A stretch of 64,000 bases of DNA from MVRE01 sp015660965 (GTDB taxonomy: Archaea > Halobacteriota > Methanomicrobia > Methanomicrobiales > Methanospirillaceae), in contig JBEKCC010000002.1 in the NCBI GenBank assembly GCA_050015095.1, forward strand, positions 186,001 through 250,000, given 5' to 3'. The translations under genes and the position numbers were made by a program. Below are positions 61,946 to 64,000 of the stretch, one piece after another. The stretch's first letter is position 1. Each line of letters starts with the position of its first letter. The notes beneath the pieces were generated by a model. That model was not told the origin of the DNA. It made no database searches and saw nothing but the letters and a program-made list of their open reading frames with translations.

Positions 61946-63157
61946 CTAAAAAACCCCCGGCTCAGTTATTTCACCTATAATCGCACTCGTTGCAGCAGTT
62001 GATACCGATGATAAGTAAATCTGCCCACCCACCCCCATTCGATTTTTGAAATTCCGGTTTGCTGTTGATAAACAGACTTCACCTTCACCAATGACACCCA
62101 TATGGGCACCGAGGCAAGGTCCACAGCCTGGAATACCGATCACACATCCCGCTTTTACAATATCTGCGAGTAGTCCTGTCCGAATCGCTTCTGTGAGTGT
62201 TGTACGTGAAGCGGGAACGACAATGGTTCGTACAGAGACCTTATTCCCTTTAACAATACTTGCAAACCTAACGAGATCGGAATACCTCCCGTTTGTACAG
62301 GTACCAACAAAAACTTGATCGATAGGAAGTCCCGCTAAATCGTGAACGGGTTTTACAGTATCAACTCGCGGTGGAACGGCTATAAGTGGCACAATATCCG
62401 ATAACTCAATTTCAAGCTCTTTCACATAATTGCATGATTCCGGTAGTTGTGGAACGATTGTATGACCAAATTCAGCGAGGTATTTTTTGGTGACATTATC
62501 GGCGTAGAACATTCCTGTCTTTGCTCCGGTCTCAACCGCAAGATTACAAAGAACAAGCCGATCATCAATCGACAATCCTTTCGCACTCTCGCCAATGAAT
62601 TCAAGTGATTGATAAGTCGACCCATCCATACCGAGCTCACCCACGTATTTGAGTGCCAAATCTTTTGCTTCTGTTGCTCCTTCAAGACTTCCAGTTAGAT
62701 GGATACCAATTGTCTCTGGAACCCGGAACCAAGTCTCGCCATTCATCCAGATCGCTGCCATGTCACTCGCACCCACACCAGTTGCAAATGCTCCAAAAGC
62801 CCCAAGAGTACAGCTGTGTGAATCAGCACCTACAACGATTTCCCCGGGGAGCACTACACCTTCACTCATGCACTGATGGCAGATCCCCTCTCCGATATCT
62901 AAAAAGTTCATGAAAGAGGAAAGTGCAAACCCTCGCAGCTCATGCTGAAGAGCTGCTGTAGTCGAATTGTTTGCTGGGACTATATGATCGAAAATGACCG
63001 AAAGAGACGAAGGGTCATGAAGCCCTCGTTTCCCCATATTTTTCCATGCCTCAAGTGTGAGCACTCCTGTACCATCATGCACATAGGCACGATCCACCTT
63101 TCGATCAACATACTCTCCCGCCGGGGCTTTGAGGATTCGCTCTGATAAAGTACTCAT
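61946..63157 (-). CDS. aksD: Homoaconitase, large subunit (AksD-like)
   Basis: 403 residues. Cluster cysteines are in VFVGTCTNGRYSDL and GCGPCLGAHMG, and the active-site segments HELRGFALSSFMNF-like, VVGADSHSCTLGAFGAFATGVGASDMAAIW and TVKPVHDLAG are clear. It binds the [4Fe-4S] cluster. It starts with ATG overlapping the aksA stop (ATGA). LeuC and AksD are hard to tell apart by themselves; the assignment rests on the YLRT loop of its small subunit. Confidence 0.86.
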   Translation of the reverse strand: MSTLSERILKAPAGEYVDRKVDRAYVHDGTGVLTLEAWKNMGKRGLHDPSSLSVIFDHIVPANNSTTAALQHELRGFALSSFMNFLDIGEGICHQCMSEGVVLPGEIVVGADSHSCTLGAFGAFATGVGASDMAAIWMNGETWFRVPETIGIHLTGSLEGATEAKDLALKYVGELGMDGSTYQSLEFIGESAKGLSIDDRLVLCNLAVETGAKTGMFYADNVTKKYLAEFGHTIVPQLPESCNYVKELEIELSDIVPLIAVPPRVDTVKPVHDLAGLPIDQVFVGTCTNGRYSDLVRFASIVKGNKVSVRTIVVPASRTTLTEAIRTGLLADIVKAGCVIGIPGCGPCLGAHMGVIGEGEVCLSTANRNFKNRMGVGGQIYLSSVSTAATSAIIGEITEPGVF

Positions 63158-64000
63158 TCTGGCTTTTCCTCTATCGCTTTTTTAATCAGTTTTTTTAGAA
63201 CCACTGGTGTGATATTGCACTTTTGTTCAGAATGTTCCTTTACTAAATCAAGCACACGACAGATCTGCTTTTCAGATAACTCACATCCTATCGATGAAAC
63301 TACATACTCAAGTGCTTTCTTTCCAGTATGTTTTCCGAGAATGAAATGCCGTTCTGACCCAACAAGGTCTGGAGAGAAGTATTCATAGGTGGAGGGATCA
63401 TCAAGAATCGCTGCAATGTGAATACCGCTCTCATGGGAAAACGCAAGCTCCCCAACAACGGGTTTGTTCCGGGGAAGTGTAATACCCGCATACTTTTCCA
63501 CCATCTTCGAGAGCTTTGTAAGGTGGGAAAGATCATATCGGTCAATACCCCCTTTCATACGGAGTGCAATAAGCACTTCTTCGAGTGCAGCATTGCCCGA
63601 TCGTTCACCAATACCGTTCACCGTGGTATGTAATTGGTACGCCCCAGCTTCCGCTGCTGTAAGGGTGTTTGCTACGGCACAGCCCATGTCATTATGACAA
63701 TGGGCACAGAGGGGGGTTTTCATCGTGTGCACGAGGTCACTCATTATATGATACATTTCCATCGGAAGAAGACAACCAACCGTATCGGCAAAACTAAGGA
63801 GTACGGCACCGTGTTCCTCAGCTCCATGGTAAACCTCTTTTAAAAAGGAAAGGTCTGTGCGGGATGCATCTTCAGCAGCAAACCTTACCTGAACACCGTG
63901 ATCACGAGCATAATCAATTGTCATTAATGCTTCTTCGAGTACCTGTTCCCGAGGTTTTTTGAACTTGAGCCTAATGTGGAGATCTGATGTGGGGATAAAG
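63154..64000 (-). CDS. aksA: Homocitrate synthase-type enzyme (AksA-like), 5' end outside window
   Basis: About 281 residues are in the window; the frame continues past the edge (FIPTSDLHIRLKFKK). The barrel segments FAAEDASRTDLSFLKEVYH, FADTVGCLLP, HCHNDMGCAVANTLTAAEAGA (metal-binding His-x-His) and NGIGERSGNAALEEV are of the 2-isopropylmalate/homocitrate synthase family. A short C-terminal region follows (GKHTGKKALEYVVSSIG to VLKKLIKKAIEEKPE) without the LeuA regulatory domain, which fits AksA. It condenses acetyl-CoA with 2-oxoglutarate and homologues. First gene of the operon. Confidence 0.88.
   Translation of the reverse strand, partial: FIPTSDLHIRLKFKKPREQVLEEALMTIDYARDHGVQVRFAAEDASRTDLSFLKEVYHGAEEHGAVLLSFADTVGCLLPMEMYHIMSDLVHTMKTPLCAHCHNDMGCAVANTLTAAEAGAYQLHTTVNGIGERSGNAALEEVLIALRMKGGIDRYDLSHLTKLSKMVEKYAGITLPRNKPVVGELAFSHESGIHIAAILDDPSTYEYFSPDLVGSERHFILGKHTGKKALEYVVSSIGCELSEKQICRVLDLVKEHSEQKCNITPVVLKKLIKKAIEEKPE

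Overview
This 64 kb window reads as chromosome of a mesophilic, AT-rich hydrogenotrophic methanogen, most likely of the order Methanomicrobiales. The evidence is a methanogenesis marker protein 12 gene next to a four-subunit pyruvate:ferredoxin oxidoreductase (porCDAB), a short archaeal NifB, an archaeal-type tRNA endonuclease, aIF1A, an archaeal S-inosyl/adenosylhomocysteine hydrolase, and an aksA-aksD-aksE-aksF-like operon for the 2-oxosuberate part of coenzyme B. Three large PAS/CHASE histidine kinases with the same unusual H-box fit the signalling-rich Methanomicrobiales.

Layout. 1-4.5 kb: sugar epimerase (cut by the window edge), marker 12 and the por operon, then tRNA-Val. 4.7-9.5 kb: FKBP isomerase, membrane protein, NifB, lipoprotein, 8-oxoguanine glycosylase. 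9.5-17 kb: SAH/SIH hydrolase, hisF, and an endA-trpS-pheS-pheT operon. 17-31.8 kb: two histidine kinases around DNA repair (Nfo, SRAP), a LemA/DUF2207 pair, MscS, superoxide dismutase and redox enzymes. 32.2-37.5 kb: an accessory island with a BsaWI-like restriction-modification pair, an orphan leaderless gene, two aberrant tRNA genes, an ISH3-like insertion sequence with its DUF2080 partner, and a membrane protein. A 24-base direct repeat bounds most of it. 37.7-45.5 kb: small metal-binding proteins, deaminase, aIF1A, a CHASE4 kinase. 45.8-54 kb: a MarR-ABC exporter operon, DEAD helicase, Trm5-like methyltransferase, pirin, and a stand-alone LigD phosphoesterase. 54-59.6 kb: membrane proteins, a thiM-thiE-MFS thiamine operon and a glycosyltransferase. 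59.7-64 kb: the coenzyme B operon, cut at the right edge.

The most striking observations are start codons. aIF1A can only start at ATT (an in-frame stop lies immediately upstream and a Shine-Dalgarno sequence is correctly placed), a cysteine-cluster protein appears to start at CTG, and a lipoprotein appears to start at ACG. Others are the direct-repeat-bounded island, a palindrome laid over a leaderless start codon, a frameshift in a homopolymer that removes the second Fe-S motif of an aldo/keto reductase, and a YLRT specificity loop that marks the aconitase-like small subunit as homoaconitase rather than isopropylmalate isomerase. I found no CRISPR array, rRNA or prophage.
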